Shown here: in pieces, positions 16,903 through 25,194 of the stretch
Numbering within the stretch: position 1 is the first letter of the stretch
How the letters are laid out: every line of letters begins with the position of its first letter
Origin: Streptomyces broussonetiae
GTDB taxonomy: Bacteria > Actinomycetota > Actinomycetes > Streptomycetales > Streptomycetaceae
Length of the DNA stretch: 64,000 nt
Reading direction: 5' to 3'
Assembly (NCBI RefSeq): GCF_009796285.1
Contig: NZ_CP047020.1
Span: 7,936,001 to 8,000,000, forward strand
Position numbers and translations under genes: made by a program
The notes under the pieces: generated by a model
What the model was told of the DNA's origin: nothing
The model's database searches: none
The model's input: the letters and a program-made list of their open reading frames with translations, nothing else

Positions 16903-17745
16903 CTACGCCATGGTCCACAGCGCGGCGATCTCCTGCGCGGCCGCCCGGCCCTGGCCGAAACCGGCGTGGCCCGCAGGGGTCCTGCTGGCAGGGGACAGCG
17001 GGTCGGTGCCGAAGGCGGCAAGAGCGGCATCGTCGGGGGTGATGACCTCAATCAGGCCGCCCCGCTCCGCGATTGAGGCCGCGTCTGCATCCAGTACCGG
17101 GTCGGGCATCGGAGCGATGACGAGAGTACGGGCGTAGCCCGCTGCGAGATCAAGGTTGGTGAGCGAACGGACGCCGCCGTCGATGTAGCGGTCGTCTCCG
17201 ACCGTCGCGGCAGGCCACACGCCGGGAATGGCGCAGCTCGCCGTCACAGCGTCCACCAGGCCGACGCCGGAGCTGCGGTCGAAGATCCGGGTCTCACCGC
17301 GGACAGCGTGCACGGCGATCACCGACAGATTGCGCTCCGGCCACCTGTGGGACGGCAACCGGGCCTCGATGACTGCCCGCCGGGCGGCCTCGGTCACGGT
17401 TTCGGCGGCCAGAGCCATCTCGCCCATCCGACGCAGGCGTTGCACCGGGTCGGTGACCTCGGCGTCGACCTTCGCGGCGAACTCGAAGGCCTCGACGAGC
17501 GCGCCTGCCCTCGGTGTCAGTTCCTTCTGCTGCAGCGCGGGGTCCACCTGCGCCCCGAACAGCGCCGGCGGCTCCACACCGCTGGTGAGCTGTGCGGCCA
17601 CCACCGACCCGGCCGAGGTCCCGAACAGGGCGTCCGCGTCGGTGACATCGAGCCCGGCGTCAGCGAGACCGGCCAGCACGCCCGTAGCCCAGGCTATTCC
17701 GGCCACCCCGCCACCGCCGACGACCAGCGCACGTTCGTTCTTCAT
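16903..17745 (-). CDS. Patatin-like phospholipase
   Basis: A 280-residue patatin-family acyl hydrolase with oxyanion loop GGGGVAGIAW (residues 9-18), nucleophile elbow GTSAGS (Ser about 46) and catalytic Asp in the DGG motif IDGGVRS. No signal peptide or membrane span is seen, so it is probably cytoplasmic or membrane-associated. Substrates are likely phospholipids or other acyl esters. It is monocistronic and not linked in function to its neighbours. Confidence 0.88.
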   Translation of the reverse strand: MKNERALVVGGGGVAGIAWATGVLAGLADAGLDVTDADALFGTSAGSVVAAQLTSGVEPPALFGAQVDPALQQKELTPRAGALVEAFEFAAKVDAEVTDPVQRLRRMGEMALAAETVTEAARRAVIEARLPSHRWPERNLSVIAVHAVRGETRIFDRSSGVGLVDAVTASCAIPGVWPAATVGDDRYIDGGVRSLTNLDLAAGYARTLVIAPMPDPVLDADAASIAERGGLIEVITPDDAALAAFGTDPLSPASRTPAGHAGFGQGRAAAQEIAALWTMA

Positions 17746-17778
17746 CCCTACCCCCAGGACTGCTGATCCGGTTGAACG

Positions 17779-18036
17779 TCACTGCAAAGTCCCAGGTGGG
17801 TAGGGATATTCCTGAGCGCAGCGTTCACCGATGGACAGACACCAGCCCGGCCAGCCCCTCCCGCAGCCGGTAGCCGGCTCAGCCCCGATCCTTTGCAACG
17901 GTCTGCGGCGGAGTCGGCAGACCGATTCCAGGACCAGCAACTGCGCCGATCGACTGGCCTCAGCCCGGTCGCGGCGTCCGGTCCGGAATAGCGGCTCGAT
18001 CCGCGTCCACTGCACGTCACGCAAGGTCGGGTTCAT
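17779..18036 (-). pseudogene. IS5-type transposase N-terminal remnant
   Basis: The reverse strand starts MNPTLRDVQWTRIEPLF, which matches the start of IS5-family (DUF4096) transposases. The similarity fades after about 20 residues, and the catalytic DDE domain is absent. It is an insertion-sequence scar between the patatin and HxlR genes, not a functional gene. Confidence 0.5.
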
Positions 18037-18072
18037 CTCGGTCCGCAGCAGAGACGGACAACGCTGTCCACG

Positions 18073-18495
18073 CTAGGAAGCTTGGGCGTCGTGCTTGTCG
18101 CGGTTGGCGAGGACTTGGTCCATGTGGGTCTGTGCCCACTGCCTGAGCCCGCGTGTCAGGTGGTGAAGTGAGAGGCCGAGGTCAGTCAGCTCGTAGGTGA
18201 CGGTGACGGGGACCGTGGGTGTCACGGTGCGGGTGAGCAGGCCGTCGCGTTCGAGGGCTCGCAGCGTCTGGGTCAGCATCTTCTGGCTGACGCCGGCCAG
18301 TAGCCGGGCCAGCTCGGAGAAGCGCATCGCCTTCGGGGCGTGCGATGCGCCGGGCTGTTCGGACGCGTCACCGCCCAGCGCGCACAGGATCAGGACGGCC
18401 CACTTGTCCGAGATCCGGTCGAGGAGCTGGCGGCTGGGGCACACCGCGAGGAAAGCGTTGTACTCCGCCTTCTTGTCGGCCTTCGTCGTCGCCAC
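18073..18495 (-). CDS. HxlR-family transcriptional regulator
   Basis: A 140-residue HxlR-type winged-helix protein. The family pattern is clear: CPSRQLLDRISDKWAVLIL near residues 19-37 with the conserved Cys, then MRFSELARLLAGVSQKMLTQ and RTVTPTVPVTVTYELTDLG. An Ala/Gly/Pro-rich insert (residues 42-55) separates helices 1 and 2. It is divergent from an aldo/keto reductase with inverted repeats between them. HxlR proteins commonly sense aldehydes or electrophiles and control such an oxidoreductase. Confidence 0.88.
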   Translation of the reverse strand: MATTKADKKAEYNAFLAVCPSRQLLDRISDKWAVLILCALGGDASEQPGASHAPKAMRFSELARLLAGVSQKMLTQTLRALERDGLLTRTVTPTVPVTVTYELTDLGLSLHHLTRGLRQWAQTHMDQVLANRDKHDAQAS

Positions 18496-18527
18496 TGATC
18501 TCGCCTCTCACCCTCTGGGGTAGTTAC

Positions 18528-18560
18528 GCACTTCAGAGTGCCTACTTCCCGATGGGAAGT
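18528..18560. promoter_or_regulatory. Two adjacent inverted repeats between hxlR and the reductase
   Basis: GCACT-TCAG-AGTGC (18528-18541) is flanked by GTAG and CTAC. Immediately next is a perfect 7-bp repeat, ACTTCCC-GAT-GGGAAGT (18544-18560). HxlR proteins bind short palindromes in the shared promoter region, so one or both are likely operators. Confidence 0.55.
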
Positions 18561-18626
18561 TCGTCTTCAATCCTGGTGCAAGGGGACCGGAGACACCACC
18601 CCTGGCACTTGGTGAAAGGCATCACG

Positions 18627-19499
18627 ATGAACACGCCCTCCACACCTCTTCCCGGCGGAATCCGGACGCTCGGCGACTCGACCGTCACCCGTTACGGCTA
18701 TGGAGCGATGCAGCTCGCCGGACCGTGGGTCATGGGGCCGCCCGCTGACCACGACGGCGCCCTGGCCGTCCTGCGCGAGGCAGTCAGCCTCGGAATCACC
18801 CACATCGACACCAGCTACGCCTACGGACCGCGCATCACGAATGAGCTGATCCGCGAAGCGTTGCACCCCTACCCGAAGTCGCTGTTCATCGCCACCAAGG
18901 TGGGCGCAAACCGCGACGCGCAGGGCGGCTGGCCCACGGCCCGGCGCCCCCAAGACCTGCGCAAGCAGGTCCACGAGAACCTCGAATCCCTCGGCGTCGA
19001 GGCCCTTGACCTGGTCAACATGCGCATGGGTGACGCCCAGGGCCCCCAGCCCGGCTCGATCGCCGAAGCATTCGAAACGCTCGTCGGCCTCCAGCGAGAG
19101 GGCCTGATCCGCCACCTCGGCGTCAGCAACGCCACCGCGGAGCAGATCGCAGAGGCACGTGGCATCGCCCCGATCGTGTGCGTGCAGAACATGTACAACC
19201 TCGCCCACCGCCACGACGACGACCTCGTGGACCACCTCGCCGCCGACGGCATCGCCTACGTGCCGTTCTTCCCCCTGGGAGGCTTCACGCCGCTACAGTC
19301 CGAAGCCCTCTCGCAGGTCGCGAGCCGGCTGGAGGCGACGCCGATGTCGGTAGCGCTGGCCTGGCTGATGCAACGCTCGCCGAACATCCTGCTCATCCCG
19401 GGTACCTCGTCAACCGCCCACCTGCGCGAGAACATTGCAGGCGCCGGGCTCTGCCTCTCCGACGAGGACATGGCTGAACTGGACAGCATCGGCCCCTGA
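18627..19499 (+). CDS. Aldo/keto reductase, HxlR-controlled
   Basis: A 290-residue aldo/keto reductase with GYGAMQLAGP, the catalytic motif HIDTSYAYGPRITNELIREA, IATKVGANRD and the C-terminal NADPH-binding loop LLIPGTSSTAHLREN. ATG 18627 has GAAAGG upstream; longer upstream frames run through the hxlR promoter. The gene likely detoxifies or interconverts small aldehydes/ketones under control of the divergent HxlR regulator (inferred from gene order). Confidence 0.88.
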   Translation: MNTPSTPLPGGIRTLGDSTVTRYGYGAMQLAGPWVMGPPADHDGALAVLREAVSLGITHIDTSYAYGPRITNELIREALHPYPKSLFIATKVGANRDAQGGWPTARRPQDLRKQVHENLESLGVEALDLVNMRMGDAQGPQPGSIAEAFETLVGLQREGLIRHLGVSNATAEQIAEARGIAPIVCVQNMYNLAHRHDDDLVDHLAADGIAYVPFFPLGGFTPLQSEALSQVASRLEATPMSVALAWLMQRSPNILLIPGTSSTAHLRENIAGAGLCLSDEDMAELDSIGP

Positions 19500-19596
19500 A
19501 CGACACACAGGTCGTCGACCGCACGAGCAACCGTCAAGACTTGTGGATGAGCTGAAGGGAAATCGGGTTGCCCTCCCCGGGTAGCAGGCCGAACGA

Positions 19597-20389
19597 TTGC
19601 GCTTTGTGACGACTGCTGATGAGAAGCCGCTGTTCGATGCCGCCAGACCGGTCGCGTTGGTGACCGGCGTCGGCCGGTCCATCGGAATCGGTGCGGAGAT
19701 CGCTCGCCGACTGGCGGAGGCAGGCTGGAACGTTCACGTACTGGACGCCGTACGACGCGCGCATGGCCTGGGGCATCGAGGCCGACGCCGCGGACACCAT
19801 CGCCAAGGCCCTGGAGGAACGGGGCGCCTTCACCGCGGCGGTCGAGGCGGACCTCGCCGATCCTGAGGCCCCAGAGCGAGTCTTTGACCAGGCTCAGGGC
19901 AGTCTCGGCAACATCACCGCGTTGGTGATGTGCCACTGCGAGTCGGTGGACTCTGGCCTGCTCGACACCACCCTGGAGAGCTTCGACCGCCACTTCGCGG
20001 TCAATGCGCGTGCCACCTGGCTGCTGATCCGTGAGTTCGGCCGCCGCTTCCGCGGCACTCCGGGGACCGGACGCGTGATCGCCCTCACCAGTGACCACAC
20101 CGTCGGCAACGTGCCCTATGGGGCGAGCAAGGGCGCACTCGACCGCATCACCCTGGCCGCTGCCCACGAACTCGCCCACCTCGGGATCACCGCCAACGTG
20201 ATCAACCCCGGCCCGATCGACACCGGATGGATGTCCGACGACATCCGCGACCAGGTACTGCGCCAGACACCGCTGGGACGTCTGGGCAGCCCACAGGACA
20301 CCGCTCACCTGGTGGACTTCCTGTGCTCACCGCAGGGCCAGTGGATCACCGGCCAACTGCTCAAGAGCAACGGCGGTCTCGCCGACTGA
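19597..20389 (+). pseudogene. Frameshifted short-chain dehydrogenase
   Basis: The first part (from TTG 19597 or GTG 19606) encodes the SDR cofactor site VALVTGVGRSIGIG and helix AEIARRLAEAGW in frame 1. From about 19735 the protein continues only in frame 2, with FTYWTPYDARMAWG, then ALTSDHTVGNVPYGASKGAL (Ser/Tyr/Lys) and VINPGPIDTGWM to the stop. A single-base indel near 19733-19740 would restore one protein of about 260 residues. The result is either a recent pseudogene or a sequencing error. It follows the reductase gene by about 100 bp. Confidence 0.75.
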
Positions 20390-20390
20390 C

Positions 20391-20570
20391 CAGCCGGCCC
20401 GGCTGCGCGGCCTCCGGCCGCTCAACCGGTACACCGTTCTCGAAACGGCCCCCGCCCGGACGAGCGACACCAGGTGGGCACCGGTGATCGCCCGCCATCG
20501 GGCCTGGGCAGATGCAACAAGCTTGAACACCATCGCCAAGGCGGCGGCCGGGCTGCCGGCACCGGAGACG
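20391..20570 (-). pseudogene. IS256-type transposase C-terminal remnant
   Basis: The reverse strand encodes AMVFKLVASAQARWR, then HLVSLVRAGAV, and after a one-base shift FENGVPVERPEAAQP. This matches the C-terminal end of mutator/IS256-type transposases. The catalytic core is missing. It is a decayed insertion-sequence end. Confidence 0.6.
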
Positions 20571-20838
20571 ACCGGGTCGATCAGCGAGCGCGCCTCGGCA
20601 AGGTGGTCAGGGCGTTGGTCGTGGCGAGGTGGGTCAGGCGCGACAGCACGACAGATCATGATGCAGTCGATGTTCTGGACGAGTGAGGACATTGGGGCGA
20701 GGGGCGGGCACGGCCGGCGACAGGCGATCGGGGCCGTGAACCGGGCGGATGCTTTATCTGCACCCGCACTGGCGAGATTCGACGGTGGTGCGCGTCAGGC
20801 TGATGCGAGGACGGGCGTCGGAATCGATCGGCGTGCCG

Positions 20839-21300
20839 TCACGGCGCGCCGGTGGGCACCGGATGGATCACGTCCGGAACGTTGGGCTGTTCACAGGGCG
20901 GGGTGTACCTCTCGTGGGGCACATATTTCTGCCACTCCTTCGGGTCGATCGCATCGCCGACGGCGGTGCACAGTTGGTGCTCGTCGTCCTCGGGATCGCC
21001 GCTCCACACGTCCACCGACTCGGAGACCGTGGTGACCAGGAAGTGCCCGGTGGGGCTGAAGGCGACGGTTCCCGAGATGCTGATCGAGTCCTGGTATGCC
21101 ATTCCCCCCTGGGGGACGGGAGCGTGGGGATCGGTGACGTCCCACAGCGCCACACGCCCGCGGCTGTCCTCCGGACCGAAGGCCTCGCCCTGGTCACCGT
21201 CCTCCACGAAGGCGAGGGTACGTCCGTCGGGGCTGAACGACGGGGCGGATGAACCGGCTCCGGGCGAGTAGATGATGCCGGCGGTGTTCGCGTACGCCAT
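20839..21300 (-). pseudogene. Orphan C-terminal part of a WD40/beta-propeller protein
   Basis: The 153 codons contain two blade-like repeats (FSPDGRTLAFVEDGDQ, VALWDVTDPHAP, VAFSPTGHFLVTTV). The tail KEWQKYVPHERYTPPCEQP is typical of the ends of large streptomycete WD40 lipoproteins or kinase-linked propellers. No upstream blades are in frame, so this is probably a 5'-truncated gene. A free-standing two-blade protein would not form a propeller. Confidence 0.5.
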
Positions 21301-21531
21301 CGGCGAGTTCCTCGCCGTCCTGACCGTTCGCGAATCCGCCGCCGAAGTAGGCGCTCGCCGCTGGCTGGAGAAGTACTCGTTTGGAACATGACGACGAGCG
21401 CGCCCTCAGCGCCGCATGCCGCCTCCCCGCGAGCGCAGGAGGCCAGCTGCGGACCGCAGCCCCGCGGGCCGGGTGGCAGGCCCCAGCGCCCACCGCGACA
21501 CCTTCGTGGGCCGTGCTCAGAAGGTCCATGC

Positions 21532-22359
21532 CTACGCTCGAGCCGACGCGCTGGACGCGCTGAGGGTGCGGCGGCGTTGGGCGATGTCGTCCGGGTTCCA
21601 GCCGGGGTGGGGGACGGAGCCGAGGAGCAGGCGGGTGTAGGGGTGCTGGGGATCGGTGAGCAGTTCGGTCATGGGGCGGTGTTCGACGGGGCGCCCGCGG
21701 AACAGGACGAGCGCTTCGTCGCAGACGTAGCGGACCACGGCCAGGTCGTGGCTGACGAAGACCAGGCCGATGCCGGAGTCGCGGCGGATGTCGGCGAGCA
21801 GGTTGAGCACCTGCGCCTGGACGGAGACATCGAGGGCGGAGACCGCCTCGTCGAGGACCAGGACGGCCGGCTCCACGGCCAGCGCTCGGGCGATCGCGGC
21901 GCGTTGGCGCTGACCACCGGAGAGCTGGCGGGGCAGGGCTGCGGCCTCCCGGCCGCCGAGGCCGACCTGGGCGAGCAGGGCGCGGACCCGGGCCGCGCGA
22001 GCCGCCCGGTCGTGGTGGCCGTGCAGCCGCAGGACGCCCTCGACGGTCGCGCCGATACTGAGGCGGGCGTCCAGGGAGAGATACGGGTCCTGGAAGACGA
22101 TCTGGACGGCCTTGGCGCGGGCCAGCCGTGCTGCCCGGTCGCGGACCGAGGGGGCGAGCGGCTGGCCGAGGACGTGGATGGTGCCGGCGTCCGGGCGTTC
22201 CAGCCCGACCAGCATTCGGGCGGTGGTGGTCTTGCCGGACCCGGACTCTCCCACCAATCCGAGCGCGCCGCCGTGCGGCAGGGTGAAGGAGACGCCGTCG
22301 ACGGCGGTGACGGGACCGTAGGTCTTTCGGAGTTCGCAGACTTCGAGGAGGGCGGTCAT
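21532..22359 (-). CDS. Peptide-type ABC transporter ATP-binding protein (DppF/OppF)
   Basis: A 275-residue ABC ATPase with Walker A GESGSGKTTTARML, Q-loop VFQDPYLSLD, signature LSGGQRQRAAIARAL, Walker B VLVLDEAVSALD and H-loop FVSHDL. The Walker B extension has Ala instead of the common Pro-Thr (DEAVSALD), a variant often seen in DppF. It is the last gene of the operon; the start overlaps the DppD stop by 4 bp. It pairs with DppD to power uptake. Confidence 0.92.
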   Translation of the reverse strand: MTALLEVCELRKTYGPVTAVDGVSFTLPHGGALGLVGESGSGKTTTARMLVGLERPDAGTIHVLGQPLAPSVRDRAARLARAKAVQIVFQDPYLSLDARLSIGATVEGVLRLHGHHDRAARAARVRALLAQVGLGGREAAALPRQLSGGQRQRAAIARALAVEPAVLVLDEAVSALDVSVQAQVLNLLADIRRDSGIGLVFVSHDLAVVRYVCDEALVLFRGRPVEHRPMTELLTDPQHPYTRLLLGSVPHPGWNPDDIAQRRRTLSASSASARA

Positions 22360-23366
22360 GGGTGGATCTCCCTGGCGGTGGTGGGGAGTTCGGCGACACG
22401 GGCGCAGGCCGCCGCCCGGTGCTCCGTCAGGGACAGCAGTTCGGGCGGGAACTGGTCGCAGCGGCCGGGTTCGGCGTAGGGGCAGCGGGCCTCGAAGGCG
22501 CAGCCCGGGGCTGATTCGGCGAGCCCCAGCGGTGCGCCGGGGACCGGGCGCAGCCGCTCCAGTGGGCCTTCGAGCGGTGGGGTGGAGCCGAGCAGGCCGA
22601 TGGTGTAAGGGTGGCGGGGGGTGCCGAACAACTCGGCGGCCGGGGCGGATTCGACGATCCGGCCGGCGTACATGACGTAGACGCGGTCGCAGCTGGCGGC
22701 GGCGAGTTCGATGTCGTGGGTGATCAGCAGCAGTCCCAGTCCGTGTTCACGCTGCAGTAGGCCGAGCAGGGCCATGATCTCGGCCTGGGTGCTGACGTCC
22801 AGTGCGGTGGTGGGTTCGTCGCAGAGCAGCAGCCGGGGTTCGCCCACCAGAGCCCCGGCGATCATGACGCGTTGCAGCATGCCGCCGGAGAGCTGGTGCG
22901 GGTACTGACGCAGGTGACGCGGCGGGTCGGGCAGGCCGACTGCGGCGAGCAGCTCCAGCGCGCGGTCCTCGGCACGGCGGCGGGGCCAGCCGTGGGCTTG
23001 GCGCAGCGGCTCGGTGAGGTAGTCACCGAGCCGGCGGACCGGATTGATACCGGCCCGCGGGTCCTGGAAGACCATCGCGGCGGCGCCGGTGCGGACCTGG
23101 GCCAGCGCTGCCGGAGGCGCGCCGTTCAGGTCGACGCCATCGACCTGGACGCGGCCGCTGGTGCGTGCGCCGGGCGGCAGCAGGCCGAGCGCGGAACGGG
23201 CGGTGACCGATTTGCCGGAGCCGGATTCGCCGACCAGGCCGACGATTTCGCCGGCGGCGACGTGCAGACTGACCGCGTCCAGCACGGGGCGCGCCGCGCC
23301 AGGGAGTTCGACGGTCAGGGCGTCGATCGACAGGAGTGCCGTGTCGTGGAGTGCGGGGACGGTCAC
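22356..23366 (-). CDS. Peptide-type ABC transporter ATP-binding protein (DppD/OppD)
   Basis: A 336-residue ABC ATPase with Walker A GESGSGKSVTARSALG, signature LSGGMLQRVMIAGAL, Walker B LLLCDEPTTALD and the OppD C-terminal extension HPYTIGLLGSTPP. That extension is followed by the oligopeptide-transporter Cys-rich tail ending CAFEARCPYAEPGRCDQF, which may hold an iron-sulfur cluster as in some family members. GTG 23366 overlaps the DppC stop by 4 bp. Confidence 0.9.
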   Translation of the reverse strand: MTVPALHDTALLSIDALTVELPGAARPVLDAVSLHVAAGEIVGLVGESGSGKSVTARSALGLLPPGARTSGRVQVDGVDLNGAPPAALAQVRTGAAAMVFQDPRAGINPVRRLGDYLTEPLRQAHGWPRRRAEDRALELLAAVGLPDPPRHLRQYPHQLSGGMLQRVMIAGALVGEPRLLLCDEPTTALDVSTQAEIMALLGLLQREHGLGLLLITHDIELAAASCDRVYVMYAGRIVESAPAAELFGTPRHPYTIGLLGSTPPLEGPLERLRPVPGAPLGLAESAPGCAFEARCPYAEPGRCDQFPPELLSLTEHRAAACARVAELPTTAREIHP

Positions 23367-24241
23367 CGTGTCTCCCGTCCGGCGAGCTGGTCGCCGTACT
23401 GCTCGCCGACGACGTTGAAGGCGACCACGACCAGTACTACGGCTGCGGCCGGCACTACGGCGGAGAGCGGCCGGCCGGCGAGCAGCGCCGTCTGTGCCTG
23501 GTTGATCATCGCTCCCCAGTCCGGCGTCGGCGGCTGCACGCCGAGTCCGAGGAACGACAGAGCAGCCAGATCCAGCAGCGCGTAGCCGAAGTTGACGGTG
23601 GACTGGGCGAGCACCGTCGGCGCGATGTTGGGCAGCAGCCGCCGCACCGCGACGAAGGCCGGGGCATGGCCCTGCACGAGATAGGCGGCCACATAGGTCC
23701 GGGTCTTCTCCTGGGTGGTCAGGCCGCGCACGAGTCGGGCGCTGTAGGGGAGGTAGGCGATGGCCATGGCCAGCACCGGTGCGCCCAGTCCCTTGCCGAA
23801 GAGGGCGACCGCGAGGATCGCCAGCAGCAGCGAGGGGAAGGCGAAGAGGATGTCGAGGACTCGGCCGATCACCGCGTCCACGTGTCCGCCGCACCAGCCG
23901 CTCCACAGGCCGACCGCGATACCGGACAGGCTGGAGAAGACGACCACGCCCAGTGGCCCGAGCAGGCTGGTGCGGGCCCCCTCCAACAGGGCGGAGAAGG
24001 TGTCGTGGCCGCCCTGGTCCGTGCCGAGCAGGTGGTCGGCGCTGGGGCCGGCCATGACGGTGGCAAAGTCGCCGACGGTCGGATCGTGCGGGGCCAGCCA
24101 CGGCGCGAACAGTGCAACCAGAACGAAGAGGAGCAGCAGCGAAAGGCTGATCCGGAAGAGCAGGCCGTGCGCGAGGAACCCGCGCCGCAGCCAGCCCGTC
24201 CCGGGACGGCGCTGCAGGGCGGTGGGGGCAGCGGCGGTCAT
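23363..24241 (-). CDS. Peptide-type ABC transporter permease (DppC)
   Basis: A 292-residue integral membrane protein with an N-terminal OppC-type leader segment (about residues 28-50), then LGTDQGGHDTFSALLEGART and the EAA-loop region typical of DppC (YVAAYLVQGHAPAFVAVRRL), ending in LDLAALSFLGLGVQPPTPDW. ATG 24241 follows AAGGAGGAG and overlaps DppB by 4 bp. It forms the channel with DppB. Confidence 0.92.
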   Translation of the reverse strand: MTAAAPTALQRRPGTGWLRRGFLAHGLLFRISLSLLLLFVLVALFAPWLAPHDPTVGDFATVMAGPSADHLLGTDQGGHDTFSALLEGARTSLLGPLGVVVFSSLSGIAVGLWSGWCGGHVDAVIGRVLDILFAFPSLLLAILAVALFGKGLGAPVLAMAIAYLPYSARLVRGLTTQEKTRTYVAAYLVQGHAPAFVAVRRLLPNIAPTVLAQSTVNFGYALLDLAALSFLGLGVQPPTPDWGAMINQAQTALLAGRPLSAVVPAAAVVLVVVAFNVVGEQYGDQLAGRETR

Positions 24242-25194
24242 CGGGCTCCTCCTTGGGCGGCGACCCGCGGGTCGATCAGCGGATAGACCAGGTCCACCAG
24301 GGTGTTGACGACCACGAAAACGGCGACCACCAGCAGCACGAGAGCCTGGACCACCTGGAAGTCCAGCTCGTCGACGCACTGCACCAGCAGCGAGCCGATG
24401 CCGGACATCCCGAAGGCGGTCTCCACGATGGCGGTGCTCACCAGCATCCCGGAGACCAGCAGCCCGCAAACGGTGACGATCGGGCCGAGCGCGTTGCGGA
24501 GGACATGGTGGCGCAGCACCGTGCGGTGGGGGGTGCCCCGGCTGAGCGCCACCTCGACGTGCTCGCTGCCGAGCTGGTCCAGCATGGCGGTGCGGGTGAC
24601 CCGGGTGACCAGGGACATGAAGGTCACCGACAGGGCGACGGCGGGCAGCACCACATGATGCAACTGGTCCAGCGGGCCGTTGCCGTTGCCGATGGTGGGG
24701 AACCAGCCGAGGCGGACCCCGAAGACCGAGCGGAGCACGATCGCGGCGGCGAAGGAGGGCACCGCCGCGCCGACGGTGACCAGCAACAGCACTCCCTTGT
24801 CGGTGCGGGTGCCCCGCCGCAGCGCGCCGAGCGCGCCCGCCCCGATCCCGACCACCGCGATCATCAGCGTGGCGACGGCGACCAGCAGCAGCGAGGCGGG
24901 CAGCCGGGACCAGATGACCGCGCCGACGCTCTCGTGGAACAGGTAGGAGTGGCCGAAGTCGCCGTGCAGCACCGCGTCCAGCCAGTGCCAGTAGCGCTCC
25001 AGGAAGGGCTGGTCGAAGCCGAACTGCCTGCGGATCGCCGCCATTTCGGCCGGGCTCGGGCTGCGGCCGCGGACCAGGAAGGAGACCGGGTCGCCGGGGG
25101 CGAGATAGAGGGAGGAAAAGACCAGGAAGGAGGTGACCAGCAGGGTCACGGCCATGCCCGCCAGCTTGCGCAGCACGGCCACGGCGACGCTCAT
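24238..25194 (-). CDS. Peptide-type ABC transporter permease (DppB)
   Basis: A 318-residue permease with the OppB pattern: first membrane span AVTLLVTSFLVFSSLYLAPGD, then IRRQFGFDQPFLERY WHWL and HGDFGHSY, and C-terminal EAA-loop residues before GMSGIGSLL. The start overlaps the substrate-binding protein stop by 4 bp. With DppC it builds the transmembrane pore. Confidence 0.92.
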   Translation of the reverse strand: MSVAVAVLRKLAGMAVTLLVTSFLVFSSLYLAPGDPVSFLVRGRSPSPAEMAAIRRQFGFDQPFLERYWHWLDAVLHGDFGHSYLFHESVGAVIWSRLPASLLLVAVATLMIAVVGIGAGALGALRRGTRTDKGVLLLVTVGAAVPSFAAAIVLRSVFGVRLGWFPTIGNGNGPLDQLHHVVLPAVALSVTFMSLVTRVTRTAMLDQLGSEHVEVALSRGTPHRTVLRHHVLRNALGPIVTVCGLLVSGMLVSTAIVETAFGMSGIGSLLVQCVDELDFQVVQALVLLVVAVFVVVNTLVDLVYPLIDPRVAAQGGAR

